7,350 nucleotides of DNA from Gammaproteobacteria bacterium (lineage in GTDB: Bacteria; Pseudomonadota; Gammaproteobacteria; Natronospirales; REEB76), in contig DAHVFI010000302.1 of NCBI GenBank assembly GCA_027317045.1, forward strand, positions 1-7,350, in the 5' to 3' direction. How positions within the stretch are numbered: position 1 is the first letter of the stretch; each line of letters opens with the position of its first letter. Of this stretch, positions 1 through 5,947 are shown piece by piece. A program made the position numbers and the translations under genes. The notes below the pieces were generated by a model, which ran no database searches, had not been told where the DNA came from, and saw only the letters and a list, made by a program, of their open reading frames with translations.

Positions 1-448
1 GGATTGCGTGACCCGTACGGTCGGCAGCCGCGCAGGTCCGCTGTGCAATGCCTTCGCCGAAATTGGTGGTCATGCCGCCAAAGGGACGCTGATAGATCTT
101 GCCTTCCTCGGTGCGCGAAAAGGGCACGCCGAAATGCTCGAGTTCATAGACGGCTTCCGGCGCATGGCGGCAGAGATATTCAATGGCGTCCTGGTCGCCC
201 AGCCAGTCCGACCCCTTCACCGTGTCGTACATGTGCCAGCGCCAATCGTCCTCGCCCATGTTGCCAAGGGAAGCGCTGATACCGCCCTGGGCGGCCACCG
301 TATGACTGCGGGTGGGATACACCTTGGTGATGTTGGCGGTGGATAGCCCGGCTTCCGCGAGGCCCAAAGTAGCGCGTAGCCCGGCACCCCCCGCACCCAC
401 CACCACTACGTCGTACACGTGATCAACCAGCTTGTAGCTATCGGCCAT
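1..448 (-). CDS. sdhA: Succinate dehydrogenase flavoprotein subunit, N-terminal part (partial)
   Basis: This is the catalytic FAD subunit of respiratory complex II, which oxidises succinate to fumarate on the cytoplasmic face of the inner membrane. About 149 N-terminal residues are present and the gene runs off the left edge. Visible signatures are the dinucleotide-binding motif VVVGAGGAGLRA (residues 15-26), the TRSHTVAAQGG motif with His49 as the expected covalent FAD attachment site, GNMGEDDWRWHMYDTVKGSD, and QRPFGG further on. The ATG at 448-446 is preceded by GGAGG at 461-457, eight bases upstream, and lies 4 nt after the sdhD stop, so translation is probably coupled. The wording of these motifs is closer to the alphaproteobacterial/mitochondrial SdhA type than to E. 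coli SdhA (judged from memory, not a search). Identity is certain; the C-terminal half cannot be assessed. Confidence 0.97.
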   Translation of the reverse strand, partial: MADSYKLVDHVYDVVVVGAGGAGLRATLGLAEAGLSTANITKVYPTRSHTVAAQGGISASLGNMGEDDWRWHMYDTVKGSDWLGDQDAIEYLCRHAPEAVYELEHFGVPFSRTEEGKIYQRPFGGMTTNFGEGIAQRTCAAADRTGHAI

Positions 449-452
449 GTAC

Positions 453-833
453 TCAGCCTCCGAAGGCGACGCGCAGGACTGCAAAGATGCCGGCGGCTGC
501 GAGCAGGATATAGATGAATTTGAGCAGCACCAGGGTGCTCACCTTGAGCCATTCATCGTGCACGTAATCCTCGATTACCGTCTGCAAACCGAGATAGGCA
601 TGGTAGTAGAGTGTGGCCACCAGCAGCACCAACAGCACCGCTACCACCGGCGAGTGCATCCAGTTCAGCACCGTGCCGTAATCGGCACGCAGGTAAATCA
701 TCACCGATATTACGAACCACAGGCTCAGGGGGATAAGCGCCACGGCAGTAATGCGTTGCGCCAGCCAGTGGCCAGTGCCCCGTTTCGCAGAACCCAGGCC
801 GCGGGCGCGGCCGAGGGGAGTACGAAAACTCAT
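453..833 (-). CDS. sdhD: Succinate dehydrogenase membrane anchor subunit
   Basis: This 126-residue hydrophobic anchor, with SdhC, binds haem b and ubiquinone and fixes the SdhAB dimer to the membrane. The N-terminus MSFRTPLGRARGLGSAKRG is typical of the family. Three membrane segments lie at roughly residues 28-48, 62-83 and 98-121. His78 in the YYHAYLG stretch matches the haem-ligating histidine of E. coli SdhD (His71), and Tyr90 in EDYV matches the quinone-site tyrosine (Tyr83). I chose the ATG at 833-831: it overlaps the sdhC stop as ATGA and has GGGAG at 844-840, six bases upstream. A longer frame starting at 899 would add 22 residues that overlap sdhC and do not look like the family, so it is rejected. 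It is the second gene of the sdhCDA(B) operon. Confidence 0.95.
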   Translation of the reverse strand: MSFRTPLGRARGLGSAKRGTGHWLAQRITAVALIPLSLWFVISVMIYLRADYGTVLNWMHSPVVAVLLVLLVATLYYHAYLGLQTVIEDYVHDEWLKVSTLVLLKFIYILLAAAGIFAVLRVAFGG

Positions 834-1225
834 GGATGGCTCCCATGGGTATAGGCAAACAGAATGGCGACCACTGTCAGTGCACAGCTGATGATCCACA
901 CGCTGTAACCGGTGATATAGAAAGTCCTAATCTCAAAACCACGGCCCGCATCCCAGAATAAGTGCCGGATGCCGTTGCAGAGGTGATAAAAAAGGCTGAA
1001 AGCCCAAGTCCACATAAGAACCTGGCCGATCCAGCTGCCGAGCAGCGTCTGCGCCACGGCGTAGATATCCGGCCCAGAGGCGGCGGCGATCAGCCAGTAG
1101 ATAAGCGCCAAACTGCCAAGGCTAAGCCAAATGCCCGTGAGCCGGTGCAGGATCGACATAGTCATGCTGATCTGCCAGCGGTAAATGCCAAGATGCGGTG
1201 ACAAGGGCCGGTTGTCGGACGCCAT
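830..1225 (-). CDS. sdhC: Succinate dehydrogenase cytochrome b556 subunit
   Basis: This 131-residue large membrane anchor of complex II supplies one haem b ligand and part of the ubiquinone site. It opens with RPLSPHLGIYRW, a family hallmark. The SILHRLTG motif places Ser24 and Arg28 where E. coli SdhC has its quinone-binding Ser27 and Arg31. His81 in FYHLCNGIRH corresponds to the E. coli haem ligand His84. Three membrane helices fall at roughly residues 30-48, 65-88 and 103-125. The ATG has GAGGT at 1236-1232 six bases upstream. It is the first gene of the operon, so the operon promoter should lie in the divergent region to its right. The stop overlaps the sdhD start by 4 nt. The sequence resembles the alphaproteobacterial-type SdhC found also in some gammaproteobacteria. 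Confidence 0.96.
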   Translation of the reverse strand: MASDNRPLSPHLGIYRWQISMTMSILHRLTGIWLSLGSLALIYWLIAAASGPDIYAVAQTLLGSWIGQVLMWTWAFSLFYHLCNGIRHLFWDAGRGFEIRTFYITGYSVWIISCALTVVAILFAYTHGSHP

Positions 1226-1554
1226 GGTGTTACCTCACAGACGGTTCGGTACTTGCTGGAATCGGGGCATTAAAAATCAATGCAGCGCCCCCCTTTCTCC
1301 CAATCACCGTAGCGGGTCGGCTCCGGGCCCTTGGGTCCGCCGATTTCCCGCGGCTTGGTGGGTGGCTGTGGTATAGCCGTTGGCCGAGCCGGCGAAGACC
1401 TGGGCAACGGTATCTGGGCTTTCTGTACGGACATGGACTTGTTATTTGGCATGCCGGAGCCATTTTACACCCAAAGGCGGCAGTATGCCCGGCGCACGCT
1501 GACAGCGACGCCGCCTGCCCCTATCATGAGCCGGTATTCCGACCGGATGACTGC
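1226..1554. promoter_or_regulatory. Divergent intergenic region between sdhC and ygfZ
   Basis: These 329 bases separate the starts of sdhC (leftward) and ygfZ (rightward) and must hold both promoters unless transcription comes from further away. No strong sigma-70 promoter is visible. Weak candidates for sdhC are a TTTAAT -10-like hexamer on the minus strand (1274-1269) and TAAAAT at 1467-1462, neither with a convincing -35 box. On the plus strand TTGTTA at 1439-1444 is a possible -35 box followed at the right distance only by a poor -10. No RNA gene, repeat or clear regulator palindrome was found. The plus strand stays open in the ygfZ frame across the whole region, but the translation looks non-conserved and I treat it as chance. 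Confidence 0.4.
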
Positions 1555-2559
1555 ATGCACCCAAGCTGGCAAAACTTCCTGCAACAACACGGCGCACGCT
1601 TCGCCGCCGAAGGCGTCGCTCATTTCGGTAATCCTGCCGTTGAACTGCGGGCCGCAGAAAATGGCACGGTGATAGCGGATCTGTCACAGGAAGGACTAAT
1701 CCGGGTGGAGGGCGTGGATGCCCGTGCATTCCTCCAGGGGCAACTTAGCACCGACGTACTGGCCTTAACGCCACTCACCAGCCAATTGAGTTCCTGGAAC
1801 AACGCCAAGGGCCGAGTGGTAACGCTCCTGCGGCTGTTTGAGCGCGACGGCGCTATCGATATGGCATTACCCCTGGCACTCACGGCGCCGGTACTGAAAC
1901 GGCTCTGCATGTATGTGTTGCGCTCCAAGGTAACCCTCACGGAGGTTAGTGACACTGTGGCACGCTTCGGTGTCGCAGGCAGGGGCGCGCCCGATTTACT
2001 CGCTGCTTGCGGTTGTTCTGCACCGGCTGAGGTAAATGCCGTGGCTGTCAAAAACGGTATTGCTCTCATCCGGCTGCCTGGCGCCACACCGCGCTTTGTT
2101 ATTCAGGGTGAGCCCGAAGAACTGATACTGCTCTGGGGTGCTCTTGAAAAGAAAGGCGCGTGTCCGGTTGGCAGTGATCCTTGGGCGCTGCTGAGGATTC
2201 TTGCCCGTGAGCCCGTGCTGTACCCGGAAACTTCGGAACATTTCGTGGCGCAGATGCTGGGGCTGGAAGAACTGGGCGTCATCAATTTCAAGAAGGGCTG
2301 TTACACCGGCCAGGAAGTCATCGCCCGCGCCCATTACCGCGGAGCTGTGAAACGTCATCTCCACCGCGCCAGCTGCGAGTCAGGCGAGATCATCCCGCCC
2401 GGAACGCCGGTGCATGCCAATGGAGCGGGGCCACCGGCAGGCGAGGTCGTGGATGCCTGCCAAGATTCGCATGGAAAAACCCAAATGCTGATCGTCATTC
2501 AAGATGAATTCCAAACCGCGCCCCTGAACCTGCCGGCCGGAAGCGCGCTCTCTAATTGA
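1555..2559 (+). CDS. ygfZ: Folate-binding Fe-S cluster maintenance protein YgfZ
   Basis: This 334-residue cytoplasmic protein of the YgfZ/GcvT-like family (E. coli YgfZ has 326) binds tetrahydrofolate and supports the assembly or repair of certain Fe-S enzymes. The diagnostic YgfZ motif is intact at residues 247-254 (KGCYTGQE), with Cys249 the conserved cysteine, followed by ARAHYRGAVKR. The N-terminal GcvT-like part shows VEGVDARAFLQGQLSTDV at 51-68. The ATG at 1555 is chosen because MHPSWQNFLQQHGA matches the usual YgfZ N-terminus; the frame is open 119 codons further upstream to 1198 but that stretch does not resemble the family. The start has only a weak Shine-Dalgarno (GGA, seven bases upstream). 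The extreme C-terminus ends a little abruptly relative to my memory of relatives, though total length is normal. It is divergent from sdhCDA, whose complex contains Fe-S clusters. Confidence 0.93.
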   Translation: MHPSWQNFLQQHGARFAAEGVAHFGNPAVELRAAENGTVIADLSQEGLIRVEGVDARAFLQGQLSTDVLALTPLTSQLSSWNNAKGRVVTLLRLFERDGAIDMALPLALTAPVLKRLCMYVLRSKVTLTEVSDTVARFGVAGRGAPDLLAACGCSAPAEVNAVAVKNGIALIRLPGATPRFVIQGEPEELILLWGALEKKGACPVGSDPWALLRILAREPVLYPETSEHFVAQMLGLEELGVINFKKGCYTGQEVIARAHYRGAVKRHLHRASCESGEIIPPGTPVHANGAGPPAGEVVDACQDSHGKTQMLIVIQDEFQTAPLNLPAGSALSN

Positions 2560-2644
2560 ATAATTCAGTTTGAGAAATAACGCCGCCCCAACAAGAAAAT
2601 CATCCAGTGCGTGGATGCCACCGATCCCATCGAGATTGATGCGG
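2560..2644. other. Convergent gap between ygfZ and the RNA methyltransferase gene
   Basis: These 85 bases lie between two convergent stop codons, where a bidirectional terminator would be expected. I see only a weak A/T-rich palindrome overlapping the ygfZ stop (TGAAT-A-ATTCA, 2557-2567) and no GC-rich hairpin followed by a T run on either strand. Termination may be Rho-dependent, which is inference. Confidence 0.4.
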
Positions 2645-3940
2645 TCAGCCTGTGAGGCGCTCCATGACCAGCGCATAAAAACCATCCGTACCATGACGAT
2701 GAGGTAAAAGCTTGAGGGCTCCGCTCTCAGCATAGGCGCCCAGGATATGCACGCCTTGTCGTTCGAGGACGCCACCCGCTGGAACCGTCAGGAAATCAGG
2801 CTGCGCCGCAAGAAAAGCCGAGGTGATGCCTGTATTCTCTTCATCCAACAAGCTGCAGGTCGCATAGACAAGGCGCCCGCCCGGTTTCACCAGCCTGGAA
2901 GCCGCGGCGAGGATACGGCTCTGAAGAACCGTCAATTCCGCAAGATTGATTTCCCTCCACTTGATGTCCGGATTGCGGCGCAGCGTACCGGTGCCGGAAC
3001 AAGGCGCATCCACAATCACCGCATCGGCTATGCCCACAAATTGCTTGAGCACCGGATCATGTTCATCGCGGATTACGCGACGCTGCACCGTATCCACACC
3101 GGCCCGCACCAGCCGTGGCTTGATCCGGTCAAGCCGTTTGCGCGACACATCGAAAGCATACACCACGCCGGTATTGCCCATAACGGCAGCCATTTGCAGG
3201 GTCTTGCCGCCGGCACCGGCGCAGAAATCCACAATCTTGTCTTTGGGTTTGGCGTCGGCCAGCAGGCCGATGAGCTGGCTGCCCTCGTCCTGCAGTTCAA
3301 AGAGTCCGGAACGGAATGCCTGGCTGGTGAACAGTGGCCCGCGCTTGCCGCGCCGCAGACCGTAAGGTGAATAGGGAGTGGGCACCAGCTCGTAGCCTTC
3401 CTCCTTGAGCTGTGCCTGCAAAATTTCGCGATTGGTTTTCAGGGAATTGACGCGGATATCCACCGCTGCCGGCTGATTCAACGCCTCCGCCAGCTTCAGG
3501 GTCTCCTCCTCACCGAATTGCCTGACGAGACTCTCTGCCAGCCAGTCCGGCAGATTTGCGCGCACCGCCAGCGGAAACTCAAACAGATCACGGGCGCGGA
3601 TGCGTTCCACCAACTCTACCGCACCCGCATTAAAACCGGCCTGCCCCAGGGCCCTGGCACTCCAACCGCCGTATTTCAGCAACCAGGCGGCCACCAGCCA
3701 ATGCGATGTCTCTTCATCGGATGAAGGTTTATATACAGGTTCGTACAGGGCTTCCAGCTCCCGCTTGTGGCGCAAACAGCCATACACGGTCTCCGCCGCA
3801 AACGCACGGTCCTTGGAACCCATGTTACGGTGTGCCCTGAAATACTGATCAATCACGGCATCGGCTGGGAACGTGAATTCCAATATCTGGACCAGCAAAG
3901 CCGTCGCCTGACGCAGGCGTGCATGCACAGGGGCTGGCAT
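2645..3940 (-). CDS. RsmB/NOP family RNA (cytosine-C5) methyltransferase
   Basis: This is a predicted SAM-dependent RNA m5C methyltransferase of 431 residues, the same length class as E. coli RsmB (429), which methylates C967 of 16S rRNA. An N-terminal NusB-like helical part covers about residues 5-130, with KDRAFAAETVYGCLR as its best match. The Rossmann methyltransferase domain follows: SAM-binding motif DFCAGAGGKT at 238-247, motif IV DAPCSGTGTLRRNPDIKW with Cys314, and motif VI ATCSLLDEEN with Cys362, expected to be the catalytic nucleophile. The ATG at 3940-3938 follows the stop of the upstream membrane-protein gene by one base, so translation is probably by reinitiation; no good Shine-Dalgarno is present. 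A start 21 codons upstream (4003) would overlap the neighbour by 62 nt and is rejected. Beta- and gammaproteobacteria can carry paralogues of RsmB, so the exact target (C967 or another cytosine) is not settled and no symbol is given. Confidence 0.92.
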   Translation of the reverse strand: MPAPVHARLRQATALLVQILEFTFPADAVIDQYFRAHRNMGSKDRAFAAETVYGCLRHKRELEALYEPVYKPSSDEETSHWLVAAWLLKYGGWSARALGQAGFNAGAVELVERIRARDLFEFPLAVRANLPDWLAESLVRQFGEEETLKLAEALNQPAAVDIRVNSLKTNREILQAQLKEEGYELVPTPYSPYGLRRGKRGPLFTSQAFRSGLFELQDEGSQLIGLLADAKPKDKIVDFCAGAGGKTLQMAAVMGNTGVVYAFDVSRKRLDRIKPRLVRAGVDTVQRRVIRDEHDPVLKQFVGIADAVIVDAPCSGTGTLRRNPDIKWREINLAELTVLQSRILAAASRLVKPGGRLVYATCSLLDEENTGITSAFLAAQPDFLTVPAGGVLERQGVHILGAYAESGALKLLPHRHGTDGFYALVMERLTG

Positions 3941-3941
3941 C

Positions 3942-4292
3942 TCAGGAGGACTTGTCCTGTTGCCAGTGATACTTGTGCATGATGCGATGCAAGGCCGGAG
4001 CAAACAGCACGCCTGCGGCTATCAGAAAGACAAGGCCGGCATACAGCGCGTACAGACCGGCAAAAACCTTGCCCCCGGGTGTCTGTGGAGATTCCACCGG
4101 CCCCATGCCGCCCAGCAGCATGGCCGAGTTCAGGAACGCATCGCGCCAGGCCAGATGCTCGTAATACATGTAACCCGCCATGCCGATGGCCAGCGATACA
4201 ACCACCAGACACAGTACAAAGAGGAGGTGCCACAGCATGCGCCGCAGGAATTGCAGCCGCGTGAGTGGAGGATGTCGGTGGATTTCGTACAT
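3942..4292 (-). CDS. Small two-helix membrane protein with a pore-loop-like segment, unknown function
   Basis: This 116-residue protein is not one whose function I can name. A basic N-terminus (HRHPPLTRLQFLRR) precedes a first membrane helix at about residues 20-42. A short amphipathic stretch and a glycine motif LLGGMGPV follow at 59-66, then SPQTPGGK, then a second helix at about 77-98, and a histidine-rich basic tail (HRIMHKYHW). The order helix, re-entrant loop with G-x-G, P-x-T-x-x-G, helix resembles the pore module of two-helix potassium channels, but the filter GYG would be GMG and the preceding threonines are leucines. The ATG at 4292-4290 has AGGGA eight bases upstream. An alternative GTG at 4313, overlapping the lysS stop, lacks a ribosome site. 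It lies 17 nt after lysS and one base before the methyltransferase ATG, so all three are probably co-transcribed. The reading frame itself is well supported; the channel idea is inference. Confidence 0.82.
   Translation of the reverse strand: MYEIHRHPPLTRLQFLRRMLWHLLFVLCLVVVSLAIGMAGYMYYEHLAWRDAFLNSAMLLGGMGPVESPQTPGGKVFAGLYALYAGLVFLIAAGVLFAPALHRIMHKYHWQQDKSS
3947..3958 (-). promoter_or_regulatory. Small hairpin at the membrane protein/methyltransferase junction
   Basis: On the minus strand AGGAC-AA-GTCCT forms a perfect 5-bp stem with a 2-nt loop, ending 6 bases before the methyltransferase ATG. Its left arm contains the only AGGA-like Shine-Dalgarno near that start. It lies within the last codons of the upstream gene, so it may be chance. 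If real, it would make methyltransferase translation depend on ribosomes finishing the upstream gene. Confidence 0.25.
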
Positions 4293-4300
4293 GTCTTGCG

Positions 4301-4305
4301 TCCCT
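4301..4305 (-). promoter_or_regulatory. Ribosome binding site of the small membrane protein
   Basis: AGGGA on the minus strand lies eight bases before the ATG at 4292-4290 and in the 17-nt gap after lysS. It decides the start in favour of this ATG over the GTG at 4313, which has no purine-rich site upstream. Confidence 0.6.
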
Positions 4306-4309
4306 GATC

Positions 4310-5797
4310 TCACTCAGTTTCAGGGCGCATCAAAGGGAACAGGATTACGTCACGGATGGATGCCGAATCCGTGAACAGCATCACAAGGCGATCAATACCG
4401 ATACCCTCGCCCGCGGTAGGTGGCATCCCGTATTCCAGCGCGCGCACGTAATCGGCGTCGTAAAACATGGCCTCCTGGTCGCCGGCATCTTTATCCGCCA
4501 CTTGAGCCTTGAAGCGTTCCGCCTGGTCTTCCGGGTCATTCAGTTCGGAAAAACCATTGGCGAGTTCGCGGCCACCCACATAGAACTCGAAACGGTCCGT
4601 AAGGAACGAGTCGCTGTCCTTGCGGCGCGATAATGGTGAAACCTCCATGGGGTAGTCGATAATGAAAGTCGGGTGCTTGAGGTCAGGTTCGACGGTTTTC
4701 TCGAAAATCTCGAATTGCAACTTGCCGGCGCCGTAGCCGGGTTTCACCGGCAACTTGAGTTTTTCGCAGTGCGTGCGCAGATAGGCGGTATCCCGCAATT
4801 TGGTGCGATCCAGCTTGTTGGCATCGGCGATGGCGTCCTCCAGTTTCAGGCGGCGGAAAGCGGGGGCTAAATCGTAAGTTTCGCCCTGATAGGAGACGTT
4901 AGCCTTGCCATTCAGAGCCTGCGCCAAACTGCGCATCAGGCTTTCGGTCAAATCCATCAGCTCGTTATAGGTGGCATAAGCCTGATAGAACTCCAGCATG
5001 GTGAACTCGGGATTGTGACGCGTGGACACGCCTTCATTTCTGAAGCTGCGGTTGATCTCGTAGACCCGTTCGAAACCGCCCACCACCAACCGCTTGAGAT
5101 ACAACTCCGGTGCGATGCGCAGGTACAGATCCATATCCAGGGTGTTGTGATGGGTTATGAACGGTCGCGCGATGGCGCCCCCGGCAATCGGCTGCATCAT
5201 GGGGGTTTCCACTTCCAGAAAACCCACGGCGCTCATGAAATCGCGGACATGCTGAACGATCCGGGTGCGCGTCTGAAATACGCGCACTGATTCCGGGTTC
5301 ATGATGAGATCCAGGTAGCGCTGCCGGTAGCGGGATTCGGTATCCGCCAGACCGTGGAATTTCTCGGGTAACGGCCGCAGCGATTTGGCCAGCAGCCTGA
5401 GCTTGTCGACACGCACCGACAGTTCGCCGGTCTTGGTCTTGAACAAAACACCCTCGGCGGCCACGATATCGCCCACATCCCAGCCTTTGAAATCCTCATA
5501 GCTCTCATCAAGAACATCTTTCTGCAGGAACAGCTGGAGGCGTCCTGAACCGTCCTGGATATGGGTGAAGCTGGCTTTGCCCATGACGCGTTTCGCCATC
5601 ATGCGGCCGGCCACGTGCACGCGCACTTGTTCTTTATCCAACGACTCACCACTGTGCTTGCCATACAATCCAAGCAATTCCGCCGCCTGCGCATCGCGTT
5701 TGAAATCACTGGGAAAGGCGATGCCGTGCTCGCGCAATTTTGCGAGTTTCTCGCGCCGTAGCTGGATCAGACTATTTTCGTCGTGTTGGTCGGTCAT
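4310..5797 (-). CDS. lysS: Lysyl-tRNA synthetase, class II
   Basis: This 495-residue cytoplasmic enzyme (E. coli LysS has 505) charges tRNA-Lys with lysine using ATP. The anticodon-binding OB fold spans about residues 58-140 (VRVHVAGRMMAKRVMGKASF). The class II catalytic core follows, with motif 1 around FLEVETPMMQ (193-202), the GGA-ARPF segment near 206-213, motif 2 as SFRNEGVSTRHNPEFTMLE (251-269), the lysine-pocket region NGFSELNDP (414-422) and motif 3 GIGIDRLVML (465-474). No key motif is missing. The ATG has GGGA eight bases upstream (5809-5806). It lies downstream of prfB in the same direction, the order known from E. coli (recJ-prfB-lysS). The 150-base gap to prfB holds a BIME repeat, so lysS may have some promoter or stability control of its own, but I see no clear promoter there. 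Confidence 0.98.
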   Translation of the reverse strand: MTDQHDENSLIQLRREKLAKLREHGIAFPSDFKRDAQAAELLGLYGKHSGESLDKEQVRVHVAGRMMAKRVMGKASFTHIQDGSGRLQLFLQKDVLDESYEDFKGWDVGDIVAAEGVLFKTKTGELSVRVDKLRLLAKSLRPLPEKFHGLADTESRYRQRYLDLIMNPESVRVFQTRTRIVQHVRDFMSAVGFLEVETPMMQPIAGGAIARPFITHHNTLDMDLYLRIAPELYLKRLVVGGFERVYEINRSFRNEGVSTRHNPEFTMLEFYQAYATYNELMDLTESLMRSLAQALNGKANVSYQGETYDLAPAFRRLKLEDAIADANKLDRTKLRDTAYLRTHCEKLKLPVKPGYGAGKLQFEIFEKTVEPDLKHPTFIIDYPMEVSPLSRRKDSDSFLTDRFEFYVGGRELANGFSELNDPEDQAERFKAQVADKDAGDQEAMFYDADYVRALEYGMPPTAGEGIGIDRLVMLFTDSASIRDVILFPLMRPETE

Positions 5798-5874
5798 TGA
5801 AAAAATCCCGGTTTATCTGACTCTTCAAAATGAAGGTTTTGTCGAATGCAGTGATCCCCAACATCACGCAAATA

Positions 5875-5944
5875 TTTGTGCGAGCGATTGTATTCGCGGC
5901 GATTTCCATGTCCCAATCGCGGTCGGGACGACCGCTCCCACAAT
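5875..5944. repeat. BIME: two REP elements in inverted orientation
   Basis: Two 34-base units, 5875-5908 and 5911-5944, face each other across a 2-base centre. Comparing one with the reverse complement of the other gives shared TTGTG-x-GAGCG ends and a shared GCGATT inner end, with about two-thirds identity overall. The right unit contains a perfect 7-bp hairpin, GCGGTCG-GGA-CGACCGC (5919-5935); the left unit has an imperfect hairpin at GCGATTGTATTCGC. The GTGGGAGCGG...CCGCGATT pattern, read on the minus strand, matches REP sequences common in Pseudomonas and other gammaproteobacteria. It begins four bases after the prfB stop and lies within the prfB-lysS transcript. REP elements can stabilise upstream mRNA or act as targets for RAYT transposases; none of these activities is shown here. 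The rest of the gap (5798-5874) holds only an A/T-rich stretch with a 5-bp hairpin at 5823-5835. Confidence 0.8.
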
Positions 5945-5947
5945 AAC

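Noticed and set aside
834..899. Longer start for sdhD at 899
   Set aside because: It would overlap sdhC by 70 nt; the ATG at 833 has a good ribosome site and the classic ATGA overlap.
1198..1554. Frame open for 119 codons in front of and continuous with ygfZ
   Set aside because: The translation shows no resemblance to the YgfZ N-terminus, includes the overlapping start region of sdhC, and MHPSWQNFL at 1555 is the expected start.
2600..2644. Possible terminator hairpin after the methyltransferase gene (minus strand, TGGGAT...ATCCA)
   Set aside because: The stem is short and bulged and is not followed by a T run.
2380..2775. Minus-strand frame of 131 codons spanning the convergent gap
   Set aside because: It overlaps both ygfZ and the methyltransferase gene, each well supported, and no family resemblance was seen.
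4293..4313. GTG start at 4313 for the membrane protein, overlapping the lysS stop as GTGA
   Set aside because: There is no ribosome site upstream, whereas the ATG at 4292 has AGGGA at a suitable distance. It remains possible but less likely.
5811..5845. Promoter for lysS with TCGACA at 5845-5840 and GATAAA at 5817-5812
   Set aside because: The spacing is 22 bases, too long for a normal sigma-70 promoter; lysS is more likely read from upstream.
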